From Bradyrhizobium sp. MOS002 (GTDB taxonomy: Bacteria; Pseudomonadota; Alphaproteobacteria; Rhizobiales; Xanthobacteraceae), in NCBI RefSeq assembly GCF_003020115.1, contig NZ_PYFX01000011.1:124001-188000 (forward strand): 64,000 nt of DNA, given 5' to 3'. The translations under genes and the position numbers were made by a program. The notes beneath the pieces were generated by a model. The model was not told the DNA's origin. It saw only the letters and a list, made by a program, of their open reading frames with translations, and searched no databases. This document shows, in pieces, positions 51,329 through 59,561 of the stretch (position 1 is the first letter of the stretch; the number at the start of each line of letters is the position of its first letter).

Positions 51329-52086
51329 TCAGTTCTTCAACCGATACCCGGTGCGGAAAATCCACCAGATCACGACCAGACAGATCACCAGGAACGCCGT
51401 CGTCATGCCGATGCTGACGGCCATGCTGACGTCCGCGATCTCGTAGAAGCTCCAGCGGAAGCCGGAGATCAGATAGACGACCGGGTTGAGCAGCGCCACC
51501 GTTCGCCAGGCGGGCGGCAGCATGTCGATGGAATAGAAGCTGCCGCCGAGGAAGGTCAGCGGCGTCACCACCAGCATCGGGATCATCTGCAGCTTTTCGA
51601 AGCCGTCGGCCCAGATGCCGATGATGAAGCCGAACAGGCTGAACGTCACCGCCGTCAGCACCAGGAAGGCCAGCATCCAGACCGGATGATGGATGTGCAG
51701 CGGCACGAACAGGCCGGCCGTGGCGAGGATGATCAGGCCGAGGATGATCGACTTGGTCGCGGCCGCGCCGACATAGCCGAGCACGATCTCGAAATAGGAG
51801 ATCGGTGCCGACAGGATCTCGTAGATCGTGCCGGTGAATTTCGGGAAGTAGATGCCGAACGAGGCGTTGGCGATGCTCTGAGTCAGCACCGAGAGCATGA
51901 TCAGGCCCGGCACGATGAAGGTGCCGTAGCTGACACCCTCGACCTGGCTGATGCGCGAGCCGATCGCGGCGCCGAACACGACGAAATACAGCGAGGTCGA
52001 GACCACCGGCGAGACGATGCTTTGCAGCAGCGTACGCCAGGTGCGCGCCATTTCGAACAGATAGATGGCGCGGACGGCCCGGTAGT

Positions 52087-52090
<4 letters not shown>
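51329..52090 (-). CDS. ABC-2 type transporter permease
   Basis: A 253-residue permease with six predicted membrane segments. It starts at 52090 (MNYRAVRAIYLFEMARTWRT), the start overlapping the ATPase stop by four bases; the frame is open far upstream but is then the shadow of the ATPase gene. The ABC-2 signature region lies around LVVTPLTFLGGSFYSIDMLPP... LNPVVYLISGFRW. Together with the ATPase it should form an exporter, perhaps for lipids or glycoconjugates as in NodIJ-like or drug systems. The substrate is not evident. Confidence 0.92.
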
Positions 52091-53010
<920 letters not shown>

Positions 53011-53291
53011 GGATGGCCGCAAAGTCTGAGGGGCGAAGGCTGGGGAGGGAGGCTGGAACCTGCCGGGAGGGGCGGGTCAGCGGAGCCCTGAGATAGGAAT
53101 GCCCTTGCGCGGCTGCAATTAGCCGGAGAAAAAAGGCCTCAAAACGGGCCCTTCCGTGGCAGGTTTCGGGCAAGTGTTGCGCGATGGTCACGGCTTGCTG
53201 CTAAGATCGCCGTTCACGCGGCTCTTTGTTGCGTCTGCGAGCAGGCCATGGCTACGATTCCGGCCGAAGCATACTCCCAGGGAAAAGATCG

Positions 53292-54005
53292 ATGAGACCG
53301 AACGGCCGTCACACCGCCGGCGCCAGCCAGTTGTCCGTCCTCCGTGCGTGGGCGATGGGCCTGCTACTGCTGTCAGCTGTTGCCATGAGCCCGACCACCG
53401 CCAAGGCGGCGCCGAGCCAGGCTGCGGTCGCGACCACGCACGTCTATCTGCTCCGCGGCGTGCTCAACATCTTCTCGCTCGGGCTCGACACGATGGGCGC
53501 CCGCCTCCAGGCGCAGGGCATCCCGGTGACGGTCGCGAATTTCGTGTCCTGGTCCTCGCTCGCGGATGAGGCTGCTGCCGCCTACAAGGCCGGCCGTCTC
53601 AAGACCATCGTGCTAGTCGGGCACTCCTCCGGCGCGACCGCGCTGCCGGACATGATCGCAAAGCTCAACCGTCTTGGCGTTCCCGTGAAACTCGCGGTCG
53701 GTCTCGACTCCGTATTCAAGACCAGGCTGTCGACCGGCGCCGAACGCTACATCAACATCTATATCGGCGACGGCCCCGGCGAGCCGGTGAAGCGCGCGGA
53801 CGGTTTTCGCGGCAAGCTCGACAATGTCGACGTCCGCGGATCCGGCGTCGGCCACATCTCGATCGACAAGAACGAGGCGATCCAGCGCCGCGTCATTGCC
53901 GAGATCGACGCCGCAATCATGCGCTCGCGCGCACCTGCTCCGGTTGCCGAATCCGGCGGGCCGAGGCCGGCGCGCTCGGCGGCGGCAACGGCTCCCCGGA
54001 ATTAA
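53292..54005 (+). CDS. Secreted alpha/beta-hydrolase-like protein, paralogue 1
   Basis: A 237-residue protein from ATG 53292 (a GGGAAAAGATC stretch precedes it). It has a signal peptide (AWAMGLLLLSAVAMSPTTAKA) and an alpha/beta-hydrolase-like core: HVYLLRGVLNIFSLGLDTMG in place of the oxyanion strand, the elbow VLVGHSSGA with Ser112, AVGLDSVF with Asp139, and VGHISIDKNEAI with His188 as the likely triad. It closely parallels the protein at 57158-58090, which keeps Ser, Asp and His at matching places. The short lid suggests an esterase or thioesterase acting in the periplasm, but no substrate can be named. A perfect 15-base hairpin follows. Confidence 0.75.
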   Translation: MRPNGRHTAGASQLSVLRAWAMGLLLLSAVAMSPTTAKAAPSQAAVATTHVYLLRGVLNIFSLGLDTMGARLQAQGIPVTVANFVSWSSLADEAAAAYKAGRLKTIVLVGHSSGATALPDMIAKLNRLGVPVKLAVGLDSVFKTRLSTGAERYINIYIGDGPGEPVKRADGFRGKLDNVDVRGSGVGHISIDKNEAIQRRVIAEIDAAIMRSRAPAPVAESGGPRPARSAAATAPRN

Positions 54006-54030
54006 GCCCTTCGCCGCAAGCCGTTGAATT

Positions 54031-54066
54031 GACAATGCCGCCGTCCACGCCGACGGCGGCATTGTC
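54031..54066 (+). terminator. Perfect 15-base-pair hairpin, terminator of the hydrolase gene
   Basis: GACAATGCCGCCGTC (54031-54045) pairs perfectly with GACGGCGGCATTGTC (54052-54066) across the six-base loop CACGCC. It starts 26 bases after the stop. There is only a weak T run after it, so termination may be assisted. The stem is too perfect to be chance. Confidence 0.7.
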
Positions 54067-54172
54067 GTATCTGCGGCAAGCCAAGGCTTGATCTCCTGCC
54101 GGTCGAAAGAAGGGAACTCGGCACACGATCCGGTGTTGTCACACCATGACAAGGAGACGAAACGTCGGCCCC

Positions 54173-54379
54173 ATGGCGGTTCAGCCCGAGCGGACGTGGG
54201 CCGGCCGGCCTGTTTCCGAAAACGTCGTTGAGAAAAAGCCGCAGCCTCAATCGAGTCAGTTGAGCGCGACGCGAGCCGGCCTGTTGAGACAGCACGCGCT
54301 CCGAACGCAGCGTGCGTTGCTCGCCGGCACCAGCGACGGTCGCAAGAGTACCTCGAAGGGCAAGAGTTCCTCGAATTGA
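54173..54379 (+). CDS. Doubtful small basic protein
   Basis: A 68-residue frame from ATG 54173 (the frame also opens at 54146). The peptide is rich in Arg, Gln, Ser and Lys and ends SDGRKSTSKGKSSSN. AAGGAGACGAAA lies about 20 bases upstream, rather far. Codon use is moderately GC3-rich. No domain is recognised. It might be real or a chance open frame. Confidence 0.3.
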   Translation: MAVQPERTWAGRPVSENVVEKKPQPQSSQLSATRAGLLRQHALRTQRALLAGTSDGRKSTSKGKSSSN

Positions 54380-54422
54380 CAGGCCGGTTTTCCGGTGTGC
54401 CGTCTGTCTGGGACCAGTACAC

Positions 54423-55412
54423 GTGAAGATTTTTCAGTGCCCGTCATGCCGCCATCCTGTCGCGTTCGAGCACATCGCGTGCGCGAATTGCAGCACGGAG
54501 CTGGCCTTCGATTCCTCTCGCATCGAGATGACGAAACTTGGATCTCATCAATCTTGCCGTAACCGCGAGATCATCGGCTGCAACTGGTGCGTCGACGGCG
54601 CGGACTGGTATTGCGGCTCGTGCCGCCTCACGCGCACGATTCCGAATCTCGGCAGCACCAGAAACATCATGCTCTGGCGCCGCATGGAGGAAGCCAAACG
54701 CCGTCTTCTCTATGATCTCAGTCGCCTCAGGCTTCCGCTTGTATCGCGCACCGGCGCACAATTGGCGTTCGACTTTCTCTCGGACGAGGTCAGTCCGATC
54801 CTGACGGGACATCTCTCGGGCCTCATCACGCTCAACCTTGCGGAGGCCGACGATGTCGAGCGAGAATCTCGCCGCGTGGCATTCCGGGAGCCGTACCGCA
54901 CGTTGCTGGGGCATTTCCGGCACGAGATCGGTCACTTCTATTGGGACCTGCTCGTTGACGGCACGACGTTCCAGGCCCCGTTCAAGCTGATCTTCGGTGA
55001 CCAGGCGCAGGACTATCAGGCGGCGATCAACACCTATTACAGCCGGGCCGATCGTTCATACGACCGAAGCGGCTTCATCAGCGAGTACGCCACGTCCCAC
55101 CCCTGGGAGGATTGGGCGGAAACGTTCGCGCATTTCCTGCATATCGTATCGACGCTCGACTCGCTGGCAGGTTTGCCGTTGGCGCTGGACGAGCGCGCCC
55201 GCCAGACCCTGACGGATCCCTATCTCGAGAGCGACTTCGAGGCACTCCTGGCCCTGTGGATGCCGCTTGCTCGCAGCATCAACGAACTCAACCGCTCGCT
55301 CGGAATGAGCGACGCATATCCCTTCGACATATCGCCGGCGGTCAAAGGCAAGCTGCATCTCGTCCACATGGCGATCAGCGCATTCCGCGATCAGCAGAGC
55401 CTGGCGGCGTAA
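54423..55412 (+). CDS. Zinc-ribbon putative metallopeptidase (DUF2248 type)
   Basis: A 329-residue protein with start GTG 54423, where the family's usual beginning MKIFQCPSCRHPVAFE appears; the upstream open frame is not homologous. The N-terminal zinc ribbons use Cys6/9 with Cys20/23 and Cys53/56 with Cys64/67. The C-terminal half contains HEIGHF at residues 167-172, a HExxH metalloprotease motif, and further on WEDWAETFAHFLHI, which likely gives the third ligand. Homologues are common in proteobacteria under the label putative zinc-binding metallopeptidase; no substrate is known. No signal peptide is seen, so it probably acts in the cytoplasm. Confidence 0.85.
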   Translation: MKIFQCPSCRHPVAFEHIACANCSTELAFDSSRIEMTKLGSHQSCRNREIIGCNWCVDGADWYCGSCRLTRTIPNLGSTRNIMLWRRMEEAKRRLLYDLSRLRLPLVSRTGAQLAFDFLSDEVSPILTGHLSGLITLNLAEADDVERESRRVAFREPYRTLLGHFRHEIGHFYWDLLVDGTTFQAPFKLIFGDQAQDYQAAINTYYSRADRSYDRSGFISEYATSHPWEDWAETFAHFLHIVSTLDSLAGLPLALDERARQTLTDPYLESDFEALLALWMPLARSINELNRSLGMSDAYPFDISPAVKGKLHLVHMAISAFRDQQSLAA

Positions 55413-55433
55413 AAGTCGCGCAGGACAGCCCCG

Positions 55434-56285
55434 TTACGGCAGGAAGGCGCGAATGGAATCCGCGATCTCCCTTGCATGCGTCTCCAGCGCGAAATGGCCG
55501 GTGTCAAAGAACTGCACCACGGCGTTCGGATTGTCGCGCTTGAACGCTTCGGCGCCGGGCGGAATGAAGAACGGATCGTTCTCGCCCCAGACCGCGAGGA
55601 ACGGCGGCTTGTGCGTGCGGAAATAATCCTGGAAGGCGGGATAAAGCCCGACGTTGCTCTTGTAGTCGCCCATGAGATCGAGCTGCACGTCATCCGCGCC
55701 CGGGCGCGCAAGGTAGAAATTGTCGAGATTCTGTCCGTCCGGTGACACGGTCGTCGGATCGGGGACGCCATGCGTGTACTGCCAGCGCGTCGCTTCCGGT
55801 GTGAGGAAGGCGCGCAGCGCATTGCGATTCGCGGGCGACGGATCCTGCCAATAGGCCTTGATCGGTGTCCAGCCGTCGCTGAGGCCGTCCTCATAGGCGT
55901 TGCCGTTCTGCGAGATGATCGCCGTGATCCGCTCGGGGTGACTGAGCGCAAGCCGGAAACCAGTCGGCGCGCCGTAGTCGAAGACGTAGACCGCGAACCG
56001 GTCGAAGCCGATCACTTCGGTGAAGCGTTCGATCACGCGCGCGAAATTGTCGAACGTGTAACGGAAGCTTTCGTGCGGAGGCATGTCGGATTGGCCGAAA
56101 CCGGGAAGGTCGGGCGCCACAATATGAAACCTGTCCGCAAGCAGCGGGATGAGGTCACGAAACATGTGGCCTGCGCTGGGGAAGCCGTGCAGCAGCAGGA
56201 GTTTTGGCGCTCCGACGAGGCCGGCCTCGCGATAGGCCACCTTGAAGCCGTCGACATCCGCGCTGAGGTACGTGATTGAGGTCAT
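55434..56285 (-). CDS. Alpha/beta hydrolase, epoxide hydrolase/haloalkane dehalogenase type
   Basis: A 283-residue cytoplasmic hydrolase. LLLHGFPSAGHMF carries the oxyanion motif, and the nucleophile elbow reads VFDYGAPTGF with Asp103 as the nucleophile, which points to epoxide hydrolase or dehalogenase chemistry rather than a serine esterase. VWGENDPFF provides the acid and DTGHFALETH the catalytic His near residue 264. It is divergent from the CGNR-protein gene across a 126-base gap containing an inverted repeat, suggesting that the CGNR protein controls it. The substrate is unknown. Confidence 0.88.
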   Translation of the reverse strand: MTSITYLSADVDGFKVAYREAGLVGAPKLLLLHGFPSAGHMFRDLIPLLADRFHIVAPDLPGFGQSDMPPHESFRYTFDNFARVIERFTEVIGFDRFAVYVFDYGAPTGFRLALSHPERITAIISQNGNAYEDGLSDGWTPIKAYWQDPSPANRNALRAFLTPEATRWQYTHGVPDPTTVSPDGQNLDNFYLARPGADDVQLDLMGDYKSNVGLYPAFQDYFRTHKPPFLAVWGENDPFFIPPGAEAFKRDNPNAVVQFFDTGHFALETHAREIADSIRAFLP

Positions 56286-56300
56286 GACATTCTCCGTTTG

Positions 56301-56333
56301 AGTAACCGTACAAGAGCTATTTTGCAGGTTACT
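56301..56333. promoter_or_regulatory. Inverted repeat in the divergent hydrolase/CGNR promoter gap
   Basis: AGTAACC (56301-56307) and GGTTACT (56327-56333) are exact reverse complements separated by 19 bases. They lie 16 bases upstream of the hydrolase start and about 80 bases upstream of the CGNR gene. The surrounding gap is AT-rich. It could be the operator for the CGNR protein or another regulator. Confidence 0.45.
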
Positions 56334-56411
56334 TCCTGTCGTCGTAACTTGTCAATAGCATCTTAACTGGTTATCTAGGTCTATGTTCTCCCGACCGTCC
56401 CAGGACCGCTC

Positions 56412-57029
56412 ATGGACCGCCCGCCCGCCATGTTCATCGCCGACTCGCTCGGCCTCGACTTCCTCAACTCGGTGGCGACGCCGGTCGATACGCCAATGGA
56501 CTGGATCGACGATGGCGATGGCCTGATCGACTGGCTGGCGCAGGCGAAGCTGGTGCCGGCGGATGATCTGCACGCACTGACGGCGCGCGCCACGCCGGAC
56601 GAACTGGACGAGGTCGCGGATCAGGCGCGCGCCTTGCGAGAATGGTTCAGGGGATTCGTGCGCAAGCATGCAGGCCAGCCGCTCACGACGGATGCATTGC
56701 GCGAGCTCGGTCCATTGAACAGCCTGCTGGAGCGCGACGAAGCGTTCAGCCGGATCGAGCCCGGGCATGGCGATGGCGGCGCTCTCGCATTGCGAATGAA
56801 GCGGCGCTGGCGATCGCCGGAAGCGCTATTGCTGCCGGTTGGCGAAGCCATGGCGAAGTTCGTCTGCGACGAGGACTTTTCGAACGTCAAGGCGTGCGAG
56901 GGGCACAACTGCACCATGCTGTTCGCCGACCACACGCGCAGGCGCGCGCGGCGATGGTGCATCATGGCGGTCTGCGGCAACCGCGCGAAACAGGCCGCGC
57001 ACCGCAGCAGACTCAAGAGCATGCAGTGA
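56412..57029 (+). CDS. CGNR zinc-finger regulatory protein (ABATE domain)
   Basis: A 205-residue protein with the two-part layout of the CGNR family: an N-terminal ABATE domain (LGLDFLNSVATPVDTPMDW at the start) and a C-terminal zinc finger with Cys162, Cys167, Cys183 and Cys188, ending in the defining CGNR (188-191). These proteins are regarded as likely DNA-binding stress regulators; the finger here is complete. It is divergent from the hydrolase gene, a frequent arrangement for regulator and target. Confidence 0.9.
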   Translation: MDRPPAMFIADSLGLDFLNSVATPVDTPMDWIDDGDGLIDWLAQAKLVPADDLHALTARATPDELDEVADQARALREWFRGFVRKHAGQPLTTDALRELGPLNSLLERDEAFSRIEPGHGDGGALALRMKRRWRSPEALLLPVGEAMAKFVCDEDFSNVKACEGHNCTMLFADHTRRRARRWCIMAVCGNRAKQAAHRSRLKSMQ

Positions 57030-57119
57030 TGGGACGTCGAGATGCTCGAATGAGCGCGGATCGAGCCCCGGTTCCGTGCCCCAAATTCCACCCAATCGGC
57101 CGTCACTAAGCGCCTTTGG

Positions 57120-57137
57120 GGGAGGCTGCAGCCTCCC
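57120..57137. promoter_or_regulatory. Perfect 18-base palindrome upstream of the LysM hydrolase gene
   Basis: GGGAGGCTGCAGCCTCCC at 57120-57137 is a perfect palindrome with no spacer. It lies 20 bases before the ATG of the downstream gene, so it could be an operator for a dimeric regulator or a hairpin in the 5' leader. Its GGAGG could also act as, or occlude, a ribosome site. Confidence 0.5.
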
Positions 57138-57157
57138 GGAGTGGGACTGCTGGACTG

Positions 57158-58090
57158 ATGATTGATTTGAGGCGACTCCTAGCGCTGGCAGCCGTTGCGC
57201 TGCTCGCCTTTAGCACCGGGACGGCCGTTGCCTCACCTGCCAAGACGAAGCCCGCCGCGGCCGCACCGGCCGCGCCGCCGCCCCCACCGTTCGAGCCATT
57301 GCCGCCGCCGAAAATCTACCTGTTTCGTGGCGCCATGGGGCCGTTCTTCTCCACCGGCATGGACCGGCTCGAAGAGAAGCTGACGCAGGCCGGCTTTTCG
57401 GCCAACGTCTATGAATTCACCATCTGCCGATGGATCGGCGATCGTGCCATCTCCAGCTACAAGGAAACGCCGGCGCCGATCGTGCTGATCGGGCATTCGA
57501 TGGGCGGGCTTTGCTCGATCGTCATCTCCGAGATGGCGGCCAAGGAGAACATCCCGATCAGCCTCGTCATCACCATCGATCCCGCGCATGCGACCGGCGA
57601 CGTGCCGCTCAATGTCGAGCGCTTCATCAACATCTTCCTCTCCGACAGCGTGCTCGGCGGCGGCAACGTGGTGGCGGTGCCGGGTTATCGCGGTCATTAT
57701 GCGAGCTATGACCTGAAGGAGAACGCGCGGGTCAGCCACATCAACATCGAGAAGTCCGACGACATCCACCGTCAGATCGTCGACATGGTCACGCAGCTGC
57801 CGCGCATCCCGCCCCAGACGCAGGTGGATGCCGTGCCGCTGCGCTATCTCGTGCCGGCGAATACGCTGGTCGAATTGTGGGACAGTGGCGTGCGGCTATC
57901 GGTGCGCCGGGGCGACACCATGGAGAGCATCGCGGCAGCCAATCGCGTGCCGCTGTGGTCGCTTGCGCAGAGCAACTCGCTGCCGGAGAACGCCACGCTT
58001 ACCCCCGGCCAGTCCATCATCGTCCCGCGCCATTTGACGCCGCCGGAGCCGACAGCCGCCATGGCGACCCCACCGCCGGGACGGCGGTAA
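57158..58090 (+). CDS. Secreted alpha/beta-hydrolase-like protein with C-terminal LysM domain, paralogue 2
   Basis: A 310-residue protein from ATG 57158 with a signal peptide (LLALAAVALLAFSTGTAVA) and a Pro/Ala linker. The hydrolase core resembles the protein at 53292: KIYLFRGAMGPFFSTGMDRL, the elbow LIGHSMGG with Ser114, ITIDPAHA with Asp141 and VSHINIEKSDDIH with His195. Residues 247-290 form a LysM domain (SVRRGDTMESIAAANRV then NATLTPGQSIIVP), which binds peptidoglycan or related glycans. This places the enzyme at the cell wall. An in-frame TTG at 57116 would put the signal peptide too deep. A perfect 18-base palindrome lies just upstream. Confidence 0.8.
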   Translation: MIDLRRLLALAAVALLAFSTGTAVASPAKTKPAAAAPAAPPPPPFEPLPPPKIYLFRGAMGPFFSTGMDRLEEKLTQAGFSANVYEFTICRWIGDRAISSYKETPAPIVLIGHSMGGLCSIVISEMAAKENIPISLVITIDPAHATGDVPLNVERFINIFLSDSVLGGGNVVAVPGYRGHYASYDLKENARVSHINIEKSDDIHRQIVDMVTQLPRIPPQTQVDAVPLRYLVPANTLVELWDSGVRLSVRRGDTMESIAAANRVPLWSLAQSNSLPENATLTPGQSIIVPRHLTPPEPTAAMATPPPGRR

Positions 58091-58157
58091 GCGGTCAGCA
58101 GCGGAGGTGGCCGGGATGGGCTTGGCTGATGCCAGGCACCATCCCTCGCGGCAGCTG

Positions 58158-58427
58158 TCATTCTCGCATCTTGTGCCGCGGCAGCCATCTTGATGCGGGT
58201 ATCGCCAAGGAGGATCGAGCCGTGGCGGAAGTCCGGCCCGCCGGGCGATAGGGCGCGGCAAGAAGCATCAGAAACAATGCCCTTTCAGCCGCATATTTGG
58301 CGGCGGGCCGGCCATTTTCGAAGCCATGCATGACCAGGCGTCCTTCCGTCGTGCAGACACGCCATCGCCATGTCCTTCGACCGCATTTCTTCAGGAACAC
58401 TTCGAAGGTCGGGAGGTGTTCGGGCAT
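58158..58427 (-). CDS. Small conserved hypothetical protein
   Basis: An 89-residue basic protein. It starts FEVFLKKCGRRTWRWRVCTT, followed by EGRLVMHGFENGRPAAKYAA and a helical hydrophobic patch (RALFLMLLAAPYR). I recall similar short proteins in Bradyrhizobium genomes, without known function. The last 30 residues are less convincing, and no good ribosome site is seen. It is on the same strand as, and just after, the 105-residue protein gene, 8 bases apart, so it may be co-transcribed with it. Confidence 0.6.
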   Translation of the reverse strand: MPEHLPTFEVFLKKCGRRTWRWRVCTTEGRLVMHGFENGRPAAKYAAERALFLMLLAAPYRPAGRTSATARSSLAIPASRWLPRHKMRE

Positions 58428-58435
58428 GTCGTTGC

Positions 58436-58753
58436 CTAAGCTGCGAGGCCGGTTCGCTCGACCGATCGCGTGCGGACCGGCTTGCCGCCCGGAGGCCCCT
58501 TCGGATGGTGGTCGAGGCTCGCGAGCGCTTCCAGAATTTCGTCGATGGTGACGGCCTTGCCCGAGCCGGGGAGCTCCCGCAATGCCGGACTCGAGGCGAC
58601 ACTGGCTGCGTCCGAAGCCCAGGACGCGAGGATCGCGCGCTTCTCGCCGATCGAAAGAGTTGCGTCGGCTATGACGTCGCGGGGATGATCATAGACCGAG
58701 CCAGGGTGCAATATCGCGTTCAGATCGATGATGTTGTCGACATGATCGAGCAT
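58436..58753 (-). CDS. Small conserved hypothetical protein near hsp20
   Basis: A 105-residue protein from ATG 58753, preceded by AGGAGGAGG, one of the strongest ribosome sites in the window; the open frame extends 13 codons further but without support. The protein has LNAILHPGSVYDHPRDVIAD, then SIGEKRAILASWASDA, a segment I recognise from widespread rhizobial proteins of unknown function, and ALRELPGSGKAVTIDEIL. Small proteins of this type are often found near stress genes such as hsp20, as here. Confidence 0.85.
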   Translation of the reverse strand: MLDHVDNIIDLNAILHPGSVYDHPRDVIADATLSIGEKRAILASWASDAASVASSPALRELPGSGKAVTIDEILEALASLDHHPKGPPGGKPVRTRSVERTGLAA

Positions 58754-58869
58754 GAGAGGTCCTCCTCCTTTCTCTAAACCTCTGACTTGCATTCGGGTAC
58801 GCGATCGAAGGCCATGGTCGATCCCGCCCGACGATCGGGCGGGATCACCAAGTCTCCGACAGGCCGAAT

Positions 58870-59325
58870 TCAGGCGGCTTTGCCTTCGAGTTGATGCACA
58901 TTGCCGGACGGCGCGGCATTGATGGCAATTCGCCGCGGCTTCATGGCTTCAGGGATTTCCCGGACCAGTTCGATCTTGAGCAAGCCGTTCTCGAACGAGG
59001 CGCTGTGCACCTGAACATAATCGGCCAGGTTAAACTGCCGCTTGAACGGCCGCGCGGAAATGCCCCGGTAGAGATATTCGCGTTCGGTTTTGTCCGGCTT
59101 GTTTCCCTCGACGGTCACCGCATTCTGCTCGGCAGTCACCGCGATCTCGTTGGGTGCAAAGCCCGCAATCGCAAGCGAAATCTGGTAGCGATCCTCGCCG
59201 AGGCGTTCGATGTTGTAGGGGGGATAGTTGTCCTCGCCGGCACGCTGTGCCGTTTCAACGAGGTCGAAAAGGCGGTCGAAGCCAACGGTCGAACGCCACA
59301 AGGGAGAGAAGTCGTAAGTGCGCAT
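58870..59325 (-). CDS. Small heat shock protein Hsp20
   Basis: A 151-residue class A small heat shock protein (IbpA/HspA type) that holds unfolding proteins. It begins MRTYDFSPLWRSTVGFDRLF, a hallmark of this class. The alpha-crystallin domain covers about residues 38-125 (PPYNIERLGEDRYQISLAIAGF... VTVEGNK... YLYRGISARPFKRQF). The C-terminal tail has the I-x-I motif (RRIAINAA). The start follows GGAGG by 8 bases, and this ribosome site is closed by the ROSE element upstream. Translation should therefore increase at high temperature. Confidence 0.96.
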   Translation of the reverse strand: MRTYDFSPLWRSTVGFDRLFDLVETAQRAGEDNYPPYNIERLGEDRYQISLAIAGFAPNEIAVTAEQNAVTVEGNKPDKTEREYLYRGISARPFKRQFNLADYVQVHSASFENGLLKIELVREIPEAMKPRRIAINAAPSGNVHQLEGKAA

Positions 59326-59416
59326 AGCCAGATCCTCCAAGGAGCAAAATGGATACGAACGGCACCGGACACGACCGGTGCCCGTCTCAGCTTCCCGACC
59401 CAACAGGCGTCGGGAA
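59326..59416 (-). promoter_or_regulatory. ROSE-type RNA thermometer in the hsp20 leader
   Basis: Reading the minus strand, the hairpin nearest the start is TTTGCTCCTTGGAGGATC (complement of 59332-59350), in which TTGCTCC pairs imperfectly with the GGAGGA ribosome site, the hallmark of ROSE elements. Two more hairpins stand upstream: GGCACCGG/CCGGTGCC (59361-59368 with 59375-59382) and TTCCCGAC/GTCGGGAA (59392-59399 with 59409-59416). The three-stem layout matches known Bradyrhizobium ROSE elements, which melt as temperature rises. A run of T with AAA lies further upstream, around 59437-59450. Confidence 0.9.
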
Positions 59417-59561
59417 CGCCACCTCTCGGCGGCAGCGGAAAAATAAAAAAAGCCCGTTTTGGTTTCAAGAGGGGGTCCAAAATTTTTTGGAATCCCCGGC
59501 GCCTCCCACCCCCCAACCCTCTCCCCGCGGAAAACGGGGGAGGGAGGAGACGCAACTCGAA

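Larger units (their letters stand above)
54006..54422. other. 417-base gap with a terminator and one doubtful small ORF
   Basis: The left part holds the hairpin at 54031-54066. A frame of 68 codons (54173-54379) encodes a basic, Ser/Lys-rich peptide (listed separately). The last 40 bases before the metallopeptidase contain no clear promoter. Confidence 0.5.
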
